Shown here in pieces: positions 1-10,072 of a stretch of 64,000 nt of DNA (position 1 is the first letter of the stretch; every line of letters starts with the position of its first letter). Made by a program: the position numbers and the translations under genes. Below the pieces are notes generated by a model. That model ran no database searches. It saw only the letters and a list, made by a program, of their open reading frames with translations, and was not told the DNA's origin. The stretch covers positions 186,001 to 250,000 of the forward strand of contig NZ_JAHKKG010000012.1 of assembly GCF_018829635.1 (NCBI RefSeq), read 5' to 3'. This stretch comes from Paractinoplanes bogorensis (lineage in GTDB: Bacteria > Actinomycetota > Actinomycetes > Mycobacteriales > Micromonosporaceae).

Positions 1-1220
1 TGAAGCGCTCCGAGTCCGGCATGATCACCAATCCGATCACCTGCAGCCCCGACGACACGCTGCGCCAGGTCGACCAGCTCTGCGGGCGCTACCGCATCTC
101 CGGCGTGCCGGTCACCGACGGCGACGGCACCCTGGTCGGCATCGTCACCAACCGTGACATGCGGTTCGTCACCGACGAGAACGCCAAGGTCCGCGACGTC
201 ATGACCAAGATGCCGCTGATCACCGCGCCGGTCGGCGTGAGCAAGGACCAGGCGCTCGGCCTGCTGCAGCAGCACAAGATCGAGAAGCTGCCGCTGATCG
301 ACGACAGCGGCAAGCTGCGCGGCCTGATCACGGTCAAAGACTTCACCAAGAGCGAGCAGTACCCCAACGCGACCAAGGACGCGCAGGGCCGCCTCCGGGT
401 CGCCGCCGCGGTCGGGGTGGGCGACGAGTCGTACAAGCGGGCCCGGGGCCTGATCGACGCCGGCGTTGATGTGATCATCGTGGACACCTCGCACGGTCAC
501 CAGCGCCAGGTGCTCGACATGATCGCCCGGCTGAAGCGCGACACCACCACCGACATCGTAGGCGGCAACGTGGCGACCTACGCCGGGGCCAAGGCGATGG
601 CCGAGGCCGGGGCCGACGCGGTCAAGGTCGGTGTCGGTCCGGGCGCCATCTGCACGACCCGCATCGTGGCCGGGGTCGGCGTCCCGCAGATCACCGCCGT
701 GATGGAGGCGCAGCGCGCGTGTGCGCCGTTCGGCGTCCCGGTGATCGCCGACGGCGGCATCCAATACAGCGGTGACATCGCCAAGGCGATCGTGGCCGGT
801 GCCGAGACGGTCATGCTGGGCGGGCTGCTGGCGGGCTCCGAGGAGAGCCCCGGCGACCTCATCTTCGTCAACGGCAAGCAGTACAAGTCGTACCGGGGAA
901 TGGGCTCGCTCGGTGCCATGCAGTCACGGGGACAGGCCAAGTCGTACTCGAAGGACCGCTACTTCCAGCATGATGTGCCGGAGGAGAAGCTCGTTCCCGA
1001 GGGCGTCGAGGGTCAGGTTCCCTATCGGGGCCCGCTCTCGCGCGTTGTGGCTCAGCTCGTCGGCGGTGTCCGGCTGGCCATGGGCTACGCGGGAGCCGAG
1101 ACGATCCCCGACTTGCAGCAGCGTGGCCAGCTCATCAGGATTACGGCGGCGGGCCTCAAGGAAAGTCACCCGCACGACATCCAGATGACCGTCGAGGCCC
1201 CGAACTACCACTCCCGCTAG
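1..1220 (+). CDS. guaB: IMP dehydrogenase, 5'-truncated by window edge
   Basis: Oxidises IMP to XMP with NAD+, the committed step to guanine nucleotides, in the cytoplasm. The frame runs in from base 3 ([11 protein letters not shown]), so roughly the first 85-115 residues of the ~500-residue enzyme lie outside the window; 405 residues are seen. The first ~110 of these form the paired CBS regulatory domain; the TIM-barrel follows. The active-site loop reads GPGAICTTR with the catalytic Cys encoded at 651-653, and the flap start GMGSLGAM is present. The ATG at 21 is an internal Met, not the start. guaB3 follows 24 bp downstream, and guaA lies 7 kb further on. Identification is secure. Confidence 0.97.
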   Translation, partial: KRSESGMITNPITCSPDDTLRQVDQLCGRYRISGVPVTDGDGTLVGIVTNRDMRFVTDENAKVRDVMTKMPLITAPVGVSKDQALGLLQQHKIEKLPLIDDSGKLRGLITVKDFTKSEQYPNATKDAQGRLRVAAAVGVGDESYKRARGLIDAGVDVIIVDTSHGHQRQVLDMIARLKRDTTTDIVGGNVATYAGAKAMAEAGADAVKVGVGPGAICTTRIVAGVGVPQITAVMEAQRACAPFGVPVIADGGIQYSGDIAKAIVAGAETVMLGGLLAGSEESPGDLIFVNGKQYKSYRGMGSLGAMQSRGQAKSYSKDRYFQHDVPEEKLVPEGVEGQVPYRGPLSRVVAQLVGGVRLAMGYAGAETIPDLQQRGQLIRITAAGLKESHPHDIQMTVEAPNYHSR

Positions 1221-1244
1221 TCCCATTCTGTAGAGGATCTTGAA

Positions 1245-2363
1245 ATGCGTGACGTCGTGGAGATCGGTCTCGGCAAGACCGCTCAGCGCGGATACCACCT
1301 GGACGACATCGCCATCGTCCCGAGCCGCCGCACCCGCGACGTGGACGACGTGTCCACCGAGTGGCGCCTCGACGCCTATCCCTTCAAGATCCCCTGCGTC
1401 GCGCACCCGTCCGACGCGACCATGAGCCCGGAGTCCGCGATCGCCCTGGGCCGCCTCGGCGGCCTGGGCGTGCTCAACGCCGAGGGCCTGTGGACGCGGT
1501 ACGAAGACCCGACCAAGATCCTGGAGGAGCTGGCCTCGCTCGACGAGGACGCCGACGCCACCCGCCGGCTGCAGGAGGTCTACTCCGAGCCGATCAAGCC
1601 CGAGTTGATCGCCGAGCGTGTGCGCACCATGCGCGAGGGCGGCATCACCGTGGCCGTGCGGGTGTCGCCGCAGCACACCCTCGCGCTGGCCCCGGTCGTG
1701 CTCGACGCCGGCATCGACCTGCTCGTCATCCAGGGCACCCTGGTCAGCGCCGAGCACGTGTCGGTCACCGACGAGCCGCTCAACCTCAAGGAGTTCATCG
1801 CCGACCTCGATCTGCCGGTCATCGTCGGCGGCTGCACCGACTACAAGACGGCGCTGCACCTGATGCGTACGGGCGCGGCCGGTGTGATCGTGGGCGTCGG
1901 CGCCGACGAGTGGTCGACCACCGACACCGTGCTCGGCATCCGGGTGCCGATGGCGACCGCGATCGCCGACGCCGCGGCCGCCCGTCGTGACTACCTCGAC
2001 GAGACCGGTGGCCGCTATGTCCACCTGATCGCCGACGGTGGCATCTCGACCTCGGGCGACATCGCCAAGGCGATCGGCTGCGGCGCCGACGCGGTGATGC
2101 TGGGCGAGCCGCTCTCGCTGGCCGAGGGCGCCCCGGCCGGCGGCGCCTGGTGGCACTCGGCGGCCAGCCACCCGCAGCTGCCGCGCGGCGGGTTCTGCAT
2201 CGCCGGCGACCCCGACGGCACGCTCGAGGAGCTGCTCTACGGCCCGGCCAACCGGGCCGACGGGCAGCTCAACCTGTTCGGCGGGCTCCGGCGCGCGATG
2301 GCCAAGTGCGGCTACCGCGACGTCAAGGAGTTCCAGAAGGTCGCGCTGGTCCTCGACCGCTGA
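1245..2363 (+). CDS. guaB3: GuaB3 family IMP dehydrogenase-like protein
   Basis: A 372-residue IMPDH-type barrel without the CBS pair, the length and form of actinobacterial GuaB3. Substrate-binding features are kept ([15 protein letters not shown], then GCGADAVMLG), but the loop that holds the catalytic Cys in GuaB reads GVGADEWSTTD and has no Cys; this matches my recollection of mycobacterial GuaB3, whose reaction is not settled. It probably binds a purine nucleotide; calling it an active IMP dehydrogenase would go too far. The ATG follows an AGAGGA ribosome site, and the 24-bp gap from guaB suggests one operon. The family call is strong and the function is not. Confidence 0.93.
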   Translation: MRDVVEIGLGKTAQRGYHLDDIAIVPSRRTRDVDDVSTEWRLDAYPFKIPCVAHPSDATMSPESAIALGRLGGLGVLNAEGLWTRYEDPTKILEELASLDEDADATRRLQEVYSEPIKPELIAERVRTMREGGITVAVRVSPQHTLALAPVVLDAGIDLLVIQGTLVSAEHVSVTDEPLNLKEFIADLDLPVIVGGCTDYKTALHLMRTGAAGVIVGVGADEWSTTDTVLGIRVPMATAIADAAAARRDYLDETGGRYVHLIADGGISTSGDIAKAIGCGADAVMLGEPLSLAEGAPAGGAWWHSAASHPQLPRGGFCIAGDPDGTLEELLYGPANRADGQLNLFGGLRRAMAKCGYRDVKEFQKVALVLDR

Positions 2364-2394
2364 GGCCTTTCCCCGGCTTTTCGAACGACGGCGC

Positions 2395-2400
2395 TAACCT
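2395..2400 (+). promoter_or_regulatory. -10 element TAACCT, probable leaderless start of the M1 gene
   Basis: TAACCT fits the actinobacterial -10 pattern TANNNT and ends 7 nt before the ATG at 2408. No Shine-Dalgarno sequence precedes that ATG, so the transcript would begin at or next to the start codon. No clear -35 is seen. Confidence 0.4.
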
Positions 2401-2407
2401 CGCGTCC

Positions 2408-3829
2408 ATGAAGCGTGCGGGTATTGCCGGATCTCTCTGTGTCGTGCTGGCGATCGCGGGCTGCTCCACCGACGAGGAGCCCGCGCCGGCCCCGTCCCCG
2501 TCCTCCGCGCCGGTGTTCGCGCCCGGTGCGGAGGGCATCGGCGACCCGTACTTCCCGAAGTACGGCAACGGCGGTTACGACGTGGCCGGTTACGACCTGA
2601 AGGTGCGCTACGACCCGGCGAGCGACCAGCTCACCGGCACGGCGACGATCACCGCCACGGCCACTCAGGACCTGTCGCGCTTCAACCTCGATCTGTCCAA
2701 GTTGTCCGCTCGGAACGTGACGGTCGACGGCGTACGGGCCAGTTCGTCGGCGTCCGGGGCCGAGCTCACCATCACCCCGGCCACCGGGCTGACGAAGGGC
2801 CGGGCGTTCACCACGGTGATCGAGTACGGCGGCGTGCCCGGCCAGATCGGCACCGCCGTGCTCGGCGAGGGCGGCTGGTTGGCCAGTCCCGACGGCGCCA
2901 TCGCGCTCGGTCAGCCGGAGTCGGCCAGCACCTGGTTCCCGGTCAACGACCACCCGCTCGACAAGGCCACCTTCAAGCTCGCGATCACGGTGCCCGAGGG
3001 CGTCGAGGCGATCAGCAACGGCGTGCCCGGGCAGCACACCACCACCGGCGGCTGGACCACCTGGAACTGGTCGGAGAGCGCCCCGATGGCCAGTTACCTG
3101 TCGATGGTCGTGATCGGTCAGTACCGCGTCACCACCAGCACCCACGACGGCAAGCCGATGGTGCTCGCGGTGGCCGAGTCGCTGCCCGCCAACGGCCCGG
3201 CCGCGCAGTCGCTGGCCAAGACCGGCGAGATCACCGACTTCCTGGCCACCAAGTTCGGTCCCTATCCGTTCGACGCCAACGGCGGGGTGGCGGTCGACGA
3301 CCGGCGCATCGGTTACGCGCTCGAGACGCAGAGCCGCCCGGTCTACGGCCCGGCTTTCTTCGGCAACGGCGCGAACGAGAGCGTGATCGCCCATGAGCTG
3401 GCCCACCAGTGGTTCGGCGACAGCGTGGCCCTGGAGAAGTGGCAGGACATCTGGCTCAACGAGGGCTTCGCCACGTACGCGGAATGGTTGTGGTCCGACC
3501 ACGAGGGCACCAGCACCCTGCAGCAGAGCTTCGACGACGTCTACGACAACTATCCGTGGGACCAGCCCGGCGAGGCCGGCGACCCCGGTGCCAACCGCAT
3601 CTTCGGCAACGCGGTCTATCAGCGCGGCGGCATGACGGTCTACGCGTTGCAGCGCACCATCGGCGACGCCGCGTTCGACCAGCTGCTCAAGCGGTGGACC
3701 AGCGAGCACAAGGACGGCAACGCGAGCACCGACGACCTGATCGCCATGGCCGAGCAGATCTCGGGCAAGCAGCTCGACGAGTTCTTCAAGTCGTGGTTGT
3801 TCACCGAGGGCAAGCCGGCCAAGCCCTAA
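2408..3829 (+). CDS. M1 family zinc aminopeptidase lipoprotein
   Basis: A 473-residue gluzincin that would trim N-terminal residues from peptides outside the membrane. It has a lipoprotein signal (lipobox AIAGC, Cys near residue 19), a Pro/Ser-rich linker, an N-terminal beta domain, and the zinc motif HELAHQWFGD at residues 329-338 with the third ligand in NEGFATY about 20 residues later. The substrate-recognition stretch GYALETQSRP replaces the usual GAMEN box. It is about half the length of classical PepN, like other short secreted M1 enzymes of actinobacteria. An in-frame extension upstream overlaps guaB3 and is rejected in favour of the ATG followed by the signal peptide. Its stop lies 3 bp from the convergent LCP gene. 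Confidence 0.92.
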   Translation: MKRAGIAGSLCVVLAIAGCSTDEEPAPAPSPSSAPVFAPGAEGIGDPYFPKYGNGGYDVAGYDLKVRYDPASDQLTGTATITATATQDLSRFNLDLSKLSARNVTVDGVRASSSASGAELTITPATGLTKGRAFTTVIEYGGVPGQIGTAVLGEGGWLASPDGAIALGQPESASTWFPVNDHPLDKATFKLAITVPEGVEAISNGVPGQHTTTGGWTTWNWSESAPMASYLSMVVIGQYRVTTSTHDGKPMVLAVAESLPANGPAAQSLAKTGEITDFLATKFGPYPFDANGGVAVDDRRIGYALETQSRPVYGPAFFGNGANESVIAHELAHQWFGDSVALEKWQDIWLNEGFATYAEWLWSDHEGTSTLQQSFDDVYDNYPWDQPGEAGDPGANRIFGNAVYQRGGMTVYALQRTIGDAAFDQLLKRWTSEHKDGNASTDDLIAMAEQISGKQLDEFFKSWLFTEGKPAKP

Positions 3830-3832
3830 GGC

Positions 3833-4897
3833 CTACTTGTCGACCAGCTTCGGGTGGCTCGTCAGGTAGGTCGCGGCCTGGCCCGCGGCGACGGCCTTGA
3901 GGAAGCCGCGGCCCTCGTCGGTGAGCTGCTCGCCGAGATAGCCGCTGCCCCGGCCGACACCCCGGCCGGGCAGGCTGACCCGGGTGATCTCGGTCGGGGC
4001 GAGGTCGCGCAGGGCGTACGCGTATTCGACCGGCCGGCGTCCGCCGAGATAGACCAGCGTGTCCCCGAGCGCGGCGACGACCTGGTCGAGCTTGGCCGGG
4101 TCGGTCGGCAGGCCCTGGCCGAGCGCCTTGGTGAGCAGGGCCGTGACCAGTTGCCGCTGGTGCCGCTGCCGGTCGTAGTCGCCGTCGGGCAGCCCGTACC
4201 GTTGCCGCGCGTAGTCGATCGCCTGCCAGCCGACCAGGTGCTGCCGGCCCGGCTGGTAGACGGCCTGCGGTCCGACGTAGTCGCCACCCCGCAGCGGCCG
4301 GTTCGTGCCGTCCGGCTTCTTGTGCCGCGACTTCACCTCGCGGTCGATCACCAGGTCGACCCCGCCGAGCTGGTCGGTGAGCCGGGCCAGGCCGCCGAAG
4401 TTGAGGATCGCCCCGGCCTGGAACTGCTTGATTCCGGTGTACGCGCTGAGCGTCTTCGTCAGCAGCTGGTAGCCCTTCTCGACGTTCGGCTCCTTGCTGC
4501 CCGCGACCTTCGAACCGCGGCTCATGGCCTCGGTGATCTTGTGGGTGCCGTGCCCGGGGATGGCCACCCGGGTGTCGCGGGGGATCGAGTAGAGATAGGC
4601 CGACTTCAGCCCCGGCTCGACGTGCAGCAGCATGATGGCGTCGGCGTGCGGCTCCCACCCGGGGATCGAGACCCTTGTGTCGACGCCGATCAGCACCAGG
4701 TCGAGCGGTCCGGTGATGTCGGCGCCGGGCGAGGGGGCCGGGGTGGTGGGCTCGGCCGATGGTGTCGTGGTGGGCGCGGCTGGGTTCGCGGCCTGCTTCT
4801 CCGATGACGAATGCCGCGCCCAGGCGATGCCGCCGCCGGCCAGGACCACCAGGACAACCGCCCCGGCGATCCACAGAACCACCCTGTTGTTCCGCAT
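3833..4897 (-). CDS. LytR-CpsA-Psr (LCP) family wall-polymer ligase
   Basis: LCP enzymes move polyprenyl-linked glycopolymers onto peptidoglycan outside the membrane. The protein has a short cytoplasmic start (MRNNR), one membrane helix, a Thr/Pro/Ala-rich linker, then the LCP domain with DTRVS, ADAIMLLHV, SIPRDTRVAIPG and HKITEAM, which carry the Arg and Asp residues that hold the lipid phosphate. Start choice is uncertain: the ATG at 4897 puts the helix directly after a charged pentapeptide, while an ATG at 4918 has an AGGAG about 15 nt upstream. A longer in-frame extension to 5029 runs into the neighbouring promoter and is unlikely. Length 354 residues. Confidence 0.92.
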   Translation of the reverse strand: MRNNRVVLWIAGAVVLVVLAGGGIAWARHSSSEKQAANPAAPTTTPSAEPTTPAPSPGADITGPLDLVLIGVDTRVSIPGWEPHADAIMLLHVEPGLKSAYLYSIPRDTRVAIPGHGTHKITEAMSRGSKVAGSKEPNVEKGYQLLTKTLSAYTGIKQFQAGAILNFGGLARLTDQLGGVDLVIDREVKSRHKKPDGTNRPLRGGDYVGPQAVYQPGRQHLVGWQAIDYARQRYGLPDGDYDRQRHQRQLVTALLTKALGQGLPTDPAKLDQVVAALGDTLVYLGGRRPVEYAYALRDLAPTEITRVSLPGRGVGRGSGYLGEQLTDEGRGFLKAVAAGQAATYLTSHPKLVDK

Positions 4898-4986
4898 TCC
4901 GGAACAGTAAGCCAGCATGATCCGCAGCTCAATCTCCTGTGATCTCGGAATGTGAAACCGGTCATTGCTTTTGGCGGGTTCGCCCG

Positions 4987-4992
4987 TACGCT
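4987..4992 (+). promoter_or_regulatory. Possible -10 (TACGCT) for the first subtilisin gene
   Basis: TACGCT fits TANNNT and lies 36 nt upstream of the ATG at 5029, leaving a short leader that contains the GGGGAGG ribosome site at 5010-5016. A weak TTGCTT sits 16 bp upstream. Pattern match only. Confidence 0.3.
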
Positions 4993-5028
4993 GACCGCCG
5001 CGAATCAACGGGGGAGGCACACGCTTCA

Positions 5029-6828
5029 ATGAAGCTCAACAAACGACGGGTCACCGTCGGTCTCATCTCCACCGGCGTCGTCGTGGCGATGACCGGCGTG
5101 ACGACCTGGGCCCTGGCCGCCGACAACACGACCAAGACCCCGACCGGGCCCGTACGCCTCGTCGTGGGTTACAAGGACGGCGCCGACCGCACCGCCGCCG
5201 CCCGCACGATGTCCGTTGCCGGTGCGCGCATCACGACCGCGGCCGGTGCCGCCACGTCGGCGCTCTCCGCGATCAACGCCGCGCGGGTGACCGTGCCGGG
5301 CGAGCGCTCGGCCTCGATGATCGCCGCGCTGAAGAGCGACCCCAATGTGGCCTACGTCGAGAAGGAAGCGCGGGTCGCCGCGTTCGACCTCACGCCCAAC
5401 GACCCCTCGTTCAGCAAGCAGAACGAGATGCACGTCATCAAGGCGCCGGCGGCGTGGGACACCACCACCGGCTCCGCGGTGACCGTGGCCGTGATCGACA
5501 CCGGTGTCACCCCGGTGGGCGACCTGGTCGGCGCGACCGTGGCGGGCTACAACTTCGTCAGCAACAACACGACCACGACCGACAACGAGGGCCACGGCAC
5601 CGCCGTCGCCTCGCTGATCGGCGCGCGCGGCAACAACGGCAAGGGCATGGCCGGCGTCTGCTGGACCTGCAAGATCATGCCGGTCAAGGTGCTCGACGCC
5701 AACGGTGAGGGCACCGACAGCGACGTCGCCCAGGGCATCATCTGGGCCGTCCAGCACGGCGCCAAGATCCTGAACCTGTCGCTCGGCGGTCCGGCCTCGA
5801 CCAAGGTGCTGTCCGACGCGGTGGCCTACGCGAACATGAACAGCGCGCTCGTGGTGGCGGCGGCGGGCAACGCCGGCAACACCACCAAGCAGTACCCGGC
5901 GGCCTACGCCGACGTGCTGACAGTGGCCGCGACCAACCGCTGCCCGGCCTTCGCGACCGACCCCGACTGCACGACCGGCACCACCACCCGGTCGAGCTAC
6001 TCGTCCTACAACAAGGCGGGCGACACCTGGGTCGACGTGGCCGCCCCGGGCAACGTGCTGGCCATGGACCGGCAGGGCAACTACAACACCGGCACCCAGG
6101 GCACGTCGTTCGCATCCCCGATCGTGGCCGGTGCCGCGGCGCTGGTGAAGACGCAGAACCCGACCTACACCGGCTGGTCGCTGGCGAGCTCGATCTACAA
6201 GGGCGCGTCGGCCCACAAGCTGACCAACGGTGGCGTCAACTACGGTCTGATCGACATCCCGGCCTCGTTCGGGGTGCCGACCGACACCACGAAGCCGACC
6301 CTGAGCGGCATCACCCCGGCCAACGGCTCGATCAAGCGCGGCACCTTCGCGGTGAGCCCGGTCAACCTCAAGGACGACCGCTCGGGCATCCAGAAGACGA
6401 CGCTCTGGGTGAACGGGGAGTTCCGGTCCTACAGCCGCAACGCGCCGTTCGGGATCAGCCTGAACTTCAGCACCTCGAAGGGCCCGACCAAGGTCGAGAT
6501 GCGGGTCTTCGACAAGGCCGGCAACTACCAGATCGTGAGCAACACGATCACGATCGACAACACGGCGCCGAGTTCGCGGATCACCTCCGCGCCCAAGAGC
6601 GGCTCGAAGCTGTCGGGCACGGTGTCGATCGGCTACACCGGCTCCGACCAGTACGGCATCGCCCGCTACGAGCTGCTGCTCAACGGCAAGGTGGCGCAGA
6701 CGCACACCTCGACGACGCCGTTCCGGTTCGGCACCACCGCGGTGCCGAAGAGCTTCACCGTGCAGGTGCGCACCTACGACAAGGCCGGCAACTCGGCCCT
6801 GTCGACGAAGTACAGCTACACCCGCTGA
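5029..6828 (+). CDS. Secreted S8 subtilisin-like protease with C-terminal Ig-like domains
   Basis: A secreted serine protease of 599 residues. The start is the ATG behind a strong GGGGAGG, giving a basic N-terminus and hydrophobic signal (about residues 1-30). An inhibitor-I9-like propeptide follows (about 35-115), then the S8 domain with Asp157 (VIDTGV), His189 (GHGTAVA) and Ser360 (GTSFASP). The last ~190 residues are two Ig-like modules, each starting near a TKP or TAP motif and ending in FDKAGN or YDKAGN. The domain holds C/W pairs likely to form disulfides. A perfect hairpin terminator follows, and a shorter paralog is the next gene. Substrate unknown. Confidence 0.94.
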   Translation: MKLNKRRVTVGLISTGVVVAMTGVTTWALAADNTTKTPTGPVRLVVGYKDGADRTAAARTMSVAGARITTAAGAATSALSAINAARVTVPGERSASMIAALKSDPNVAYVEKEARVAAFDLTPNDPSFSKQNEMHVIKAPAAWDTTTGSAVTVAVIDTGVTPVGDLVGATVAGYNFVSNNTTTTDNEGHGTAVASLIGARGNNGKGMAGVCWTCKIMPVKVLDANGEGTDSDVAQGIIWAVQHGAKILNLSLGGPASTKVLSDAVAYANMNSALVVAAAGNAGNTTKQYPAAYADVLTVAATNRCPAFATDPDCTTGTTTRSSYSSYNKAGDTWVDVAAPGNVLAMDRQGNYNTGTQGTSFASPIVAGAAALVKTQNPTYTGWSLASSIYKGASAHKLTNGGVNYGLIDIPASFGVPTDTTKPTLSGITPANGSIKRGTFAVSPVNLKDDRSGIQKTTLWVNGEFRSYSRNAPFGISLNFSTSKGPTKVEMRVFDKAGNYQIVSNTITIDNTAPSSRITSAPKSGSKLSGTVSIGYTGSDQYGIARYELLLNGKVAQTHTSTTPFRFGTTAVPKSFTVQVRTYDKAGNSALSTKYSYTR

Positions 6829-6885
6829 ACACCCTGATCGCACCGGTGAATAGACCGGGCGATCGGATCAGGGACCGAACGTGAA

Positions 6886-6913
6886 GGAGCCGGCCACCGT
6901 GGCCGGCTCCTTT
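6886..6913 (+). terminator. Rho-independent terminator after the first subtilisin gene
   Basis: A perfect 11-bp GC-rich stem (6886-6896 with 6900-6910), a 3-nt loop, and TTT directly after it. It separates the two protease genes. Confidence 0.85.
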
Positions 6914-6929
6914 CGTGTTGTGAGGTCCC

Positions 6930-8048
6930 ATGCGCAAGCTGATCGCCGGTCTTGTCGTCGGTGCGTCGATGCTGGTCGCCGCGCCGGCTCGGGCAGCCGA
7001 GGAGGCGCCCGCGTGGGGGCTGCGCCAGACCCACGTGACCGACGCCTGGGCGGTGACGCACGGGTCGTCGCGGGTCACCGTGGCCGTGATCGACACCGGG
7101 GTGAGCGCGCTGCCCGACCTGGCCGGTCGGCTGCTGCCGGGCAAGGACTTCGTCAACCATGACGACGACGCGTCCGACGACAACGGGCACGGCACGATGG
7201 CGGCCACCGTGATCGCGGCGGCGGGTGGGAATCGTACGGGAATCGCCGGGGTCTGCTGGTCGTGCCGGATCCTGCCGGTCAAGGTGCTCGACGCCAAGGG
7301 CGGCGGCAGCTACTCCGACATCGCCCTCGGCATCCGCTGGGCGGCCGACCGCGGCGCCGGCGTGATCAGCCTGTCGCTGGGCGGCTCCGACGACAGCCCG
7401 ATCCTGCGCGACGCGGTGGCCTATGCCGACAGCAAGGGCGCGCTGGTCGTGGCGGCGGCGGGCAACCGGGGCGTCTCGACCCCGCACTATCCGGCGGCCA
7501 TCCCGACCGTCCTCGCGGTCGGCGGGGTCACCGACACCGGGGCCCGCTACGACTGGTCCAACTACGGCGACTGGGTCGGCGTCACCGGGCCGGGCTGCAA
7601 CCCGGCCCAGGGTCCGTCCGGCGTGGTCGGGCCGTACTGCGGCACGTCGTCGGCGACCCCGTTCGTGGCCGGCGTGGCGGGCCTGCTGGCGTCGACCAGC
7701 CCGGCGCCGACGGCGGCCCAGATCCGCGCCGCCCTGATCGCCACGAAGTCCCAGGCGTCCGGCCGCGTCGACGCGCTGGCGGCGCTGAAGCGCTTCGTGA
7801 AGATCGCCCCGCCCGACCGTACCGCTCCCGTCCTGCGGCTCGTGAAGGCCAAGCGCTACGTCACCGCCCGGGCCACCGACCCGTCCGGCATCGCCCGGCT
7901 CGAGCTGGTCGTCAACGGTCGTGTCACGGCGCGTTCGGTCGCGGCCACGCACCGTTTCGCCCTGCCGCGGAAGGCGCGGACCGTGGTCGTCCGGGCGGTC
8001 GACCGGGCCGGGAACGTGCGGGTCGCCAACGGTAAACTCGGCCGGTGA
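6930..8048 (+). CDS. Secreted S8 subtilisin-like protease, short form
   Basis: A 372-residue paralog of the preceding protease. It has a signal peptide ending near AARAAEE but no recognisable I9 propeptide: the catalytic domain begins almost at once, with Asp55 (VIDTGV), His87 (GHGTMAA) and Ser240 (GTSSATP). One Ig-like module closes the protein (about 290-372). The shared stretch [16 protein letters not shown] shows close kinship with the upstream copy. The stop codon overlaps the GTG start of guaA by four bases (GTGA), so a secreted protease and a cytosolic nucleotide enzyme appear translationally coupled. Confidence 0.93.
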   Translation: MRKLIAGLVVGASMLVAAPARAAEEAPAWGLRQTHVTDAWAVTHGSSRVTVAVIDTGVSALPDLAGRLLPGKDFVNHDDDASDDNGHGTMAATVIAAAGGNRTGIAGVCWSCRILPVKVLDAKGGGSYSDIALGIRWAADRGAGVISLSLGGSDDSPILRDAVAYADSKGALVVAAAGNRGVSTPHYPAAIPTVLAVGGVTDTGARYDWSNYGDWVGVTGPGCNPAQGPSGVVGPYCGTSSATPFVAGVAGLLASTSPAPTAAQIRAALIATKSQASGRVDALAALKRFVKIAPPDRTAPVLRLVKAKRYVTARATDPSGIARLELVVNGRVTARSVAATHRFALPRKARTVVVRAVDRAGNVRVANGKLGR

Positions 8049-9592
8049 GTACTCCCCGCCCGGTTCTCGTCGTCGACTTCGGCGCGCAATACGCCCAGCT
8101 GATCGCCCGCCGCGTGCGAGAGGCTCGGGTCTATTCCGAGATCGTCCCGCACTCGATGCCGGTCGCCGAGATGCTGGCCAAGGATCCGGCCGCGATCATC
8201 CTGTCCGGCGGCCCGTCCAGCGTCTACGAGCCCGGCGCGCCCGGCCTCGACCCGGCGCTGTTCGACAACGAGGTGCCCGTCTTCGGCATCTGCTACGGCT
8301 TCCAGGCGATGGCCCAGGCCCTCGGCGGCACGGTCGCGCACACCGGTTCGCGCGAATACGGCCGCACCCTGCTCACCGCCCAGGGCGGCACGCTGCTGCG
8401 CGAGCTGCCCGACGGTCTGCCGGTCTGGATGAGCCACGGCGACAGCGTGGCCGTGGCGCCGCAGGGCTTCGCGGTCACCGCCTCGACCCCGGGCGCTCCC
8501 GTGGCCGCGTTCGAAGACCTCAACACCCGCCGCGCCGGCGTGCAGTTCCACCCCGAGGTGGCGCACACCGAGCAGGGCCAGGAGATGCTCAAGCGTTTCC
8601 TCTACGACATCGCCGGCCTCGAACCGACCTGGACCCCGGGCAACATCATCGAGGACCAGGTGGCCGCGATCCGCGCGCAGGTCGGCGACAAGCAGGTGAT
8701 CTGCGGGCTGTCCGGCGGGGTCGACTCGGCGGTCGCCGCCGCGCTCGTCCAGCGGGCCATCGGCGACCAGCTGACCTGTGTCTTCGTCGACCACGGCCTG
8801 CTCCGCGCGGGCGAGGCCGAGCAGGTCGAGAAGGACTTCGTGGCCGCCACCGGCGCCCGGCTCAAGGTGGTCGAGGCGGCCGACGTGTTCCTGGGCCACC
8901 TGGCCGGGGTCACCGACCCCGAGCAGAAGCGCAAGATCATCGGTCGCGAGTTCATCCGCGCGTTCGAGGCGGCGGCCCGCGAGCTCGACGCCGAGCGGCA
9001 CATCGAGTTCCTGGTGCAGGGCACGCTCTATCCCGACGTGGTCGAGTCGGGTGGCGGCACCGGCACGGCGAACATCAAGTCGCACCACAACGTCGGCGGC
9101 CTGCCCGACGATCTGCAGTTCGCGCTCATCGAGCCGCTGCGCACCCTGTTCAAGGATGAGGTGCGCGCCCTCGGGGCCGAGCTGGGTCTGCCCGAGGAAA
9201 TGGTGCAGCGGCACCCGTTCCCCGGCCCCGGCCTGGCCATCCGCATCATCGGCGCGGTCGACCGGGAGCGGCTCGACCTGCTGCGCGCGGCCGACCTGAT
9301 CGCCCGTGAGGAGCTGACGGCGGCCGGCCTCGACCGTGACGTCTGGCAGTTCCCGGTGGTGCTGCTGGCCGACGTGCGCAGCGTGGGCGTGCAGGGCGAC
9401 GGCCGCACCTACGGGCACCCGGTCGTGCTGCGGCCGGTCTCGAGCGAAGACGCGATGACCGCCGACTGGTCACGCCTGCCCTACGACGTGATCGCCAAGA
9501 TCTCGACCCGCATCACCAACGAGGTGCGCGAGGTCAACCGCGTGGTGCTCGACGTGACGAGCAAGCCGCCGGGCACCATCGAGTGGGAGTGA
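8045..9592 (+). CDS. guaA: GMP synthase (glutamine-hydrolysing)
   Basis: Converts XMP to GMP with ATP and glutamine, the step after guaB. The 515-residue length is typical. The N-terminal glutamine amidotransferase carries the nucleophile Cys83 (FGICYGF) and the His/Glu pair in HPEVAHTE. The ATP pyrophosphatase has the P-loop SGGVDSAVA, and the dimerisation domain holds PGPGLAIRI and ends IEWE. The GTG start lies inside the protease stop (GTGA); no other good start exists nearby, so translation probably depends on coupling or on an internal promoter. It ends 7 bp from the convergent PspC gene. Confidence 0.98.
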   Translation: MSTPRPVLVVDFGAQYAQLIARRVREARVYSEIVPHSMPVAEMLAKDPAAIILSGGPSSVYEPGAPGLDPALFDNEVPVFGICYGFQAMAQALGGTVAHTGSREYGRTLLTAQGGTLLRELPDGLPVWMSHGDSVAVAPQGFAVTASTPGAPVAAFEDLNTRRAGVQFHPEVAHTEQGQEMLKRFLYDIAGLEPTWTPGNIIEDQVAAIRAQVGDKQVICGLSGGVDSAVAAALVQRAIGDQLTCVFVDHGLLRAGEAEQVEKDFVAATGARLKVVEAADVFLGHLAGVTDPEQKRKIIGREFIRAFEAAARELDAERHIEFLVQGTLYPDVVESGGGTGTANIKSHHNVGGLPDDLQFALIEPLRTLFKDEVRALGAELGLPEEMVQRHPFPGPGLAIRIIGAVDRERLDLLRAADLIAREELTAAGLDRDVWQFPVVLLADVRSVGVQGDGRTYGHPVVLRPVSSEDAMTADWSRLPYDVIAKISTRITNEVREVNRVVLDVTSKPPGTIEWE

Positions 9593-9599
9593 CCCACCA

Positions 9600-9869
9600 C
9601 TACTGCTGCGGCCCCTGGTCGGCCGACGGAGAGCCCGGCCACGACGGTCCGGGCTCTTCCGGCATCACGAACCACATGATCGGGTAGGCGATCAGCGCCG
9701 CGCCCGCGGTGATCACTGCGAGCAGCGCGAAGGCCACCCGCACGAGCACCGGGTCGATGCCGAAGTAGCGGGCGACACCGCTGCAGACGCCCGCCGCGAG
9801 ACGGTCGTCGAGGGGTCGGCGGAGTTGCTTGTACGGGGTCTGGAGGCCGCCGTCGGGGAGCTGTGTCAT
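9600..9869 (-). CDS. Small PspC-domain membrane protein
   Basis: An 89-residue protein made almost entirely of one PspC domain: LRRPLDDRLAAGVCSGVARYFGIDP, then two hydrophobic segments (about residues 38-75) and a short Pro/Ser tail. PspC domains sit in the membrane and take part in envelope-stress responses. The ATG at 9869 has a GGGGG ribosome site; a longer upstream frame is discarded because it lacks a site and is unlike PspC. Two further PspC-domain proteins lie 6-8 kb downstream. The specific role of this single-domain form is unknown. Confidence 0.9.
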   Translation of the reverse strand: MTQLPDGGLQTPYKQLRRPLDDRLAAGVCSGVARYFGIDPVLVRVAFALLAVITAGAALIAYPIMWFVMPEEPGPSWPGSPSADQGPQQ

Positions 9870-10046
9870 GCCCCCATGGTGGCCGCGCGGGGGCCCTGGC
9901 GACCTCGGTGAGCACCCCGATACGTACCCTGAAATAGCCCTCACGCAAAGTAGTGGATCGTGGGCCCATTGTGCCTAATGGTGCTCTGATCAGCGGTTAC
10001 ACAGCGCGAACCACCTGTCAGGAATCCGACAGACGATTTCTGGAGT

Positions 10047-10052
10047 TAACAT
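10047..10052 (+). promoter_or_regulatory. Possible -10 (TAACAT) for the first double-Nudix gene
   Basis: TAACAT fits TANNNT and ends 20 nt before the chosen GTG at 10073. The rest of the divergent gap 9870-10046 shows no gene. Confidence 0.3.
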
Positions 10053-10072
10053 ATTCCGGGCAGAATGCCGCC

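Noticed and set aside
924-2171. Long open frame on the minus strand across guaB and guaB3
   Set aside because: Mirror of strongly biased GC-rich coding on the plus strand; low-complexity His/Val/Gly/Asp/Arg composition and no domain.
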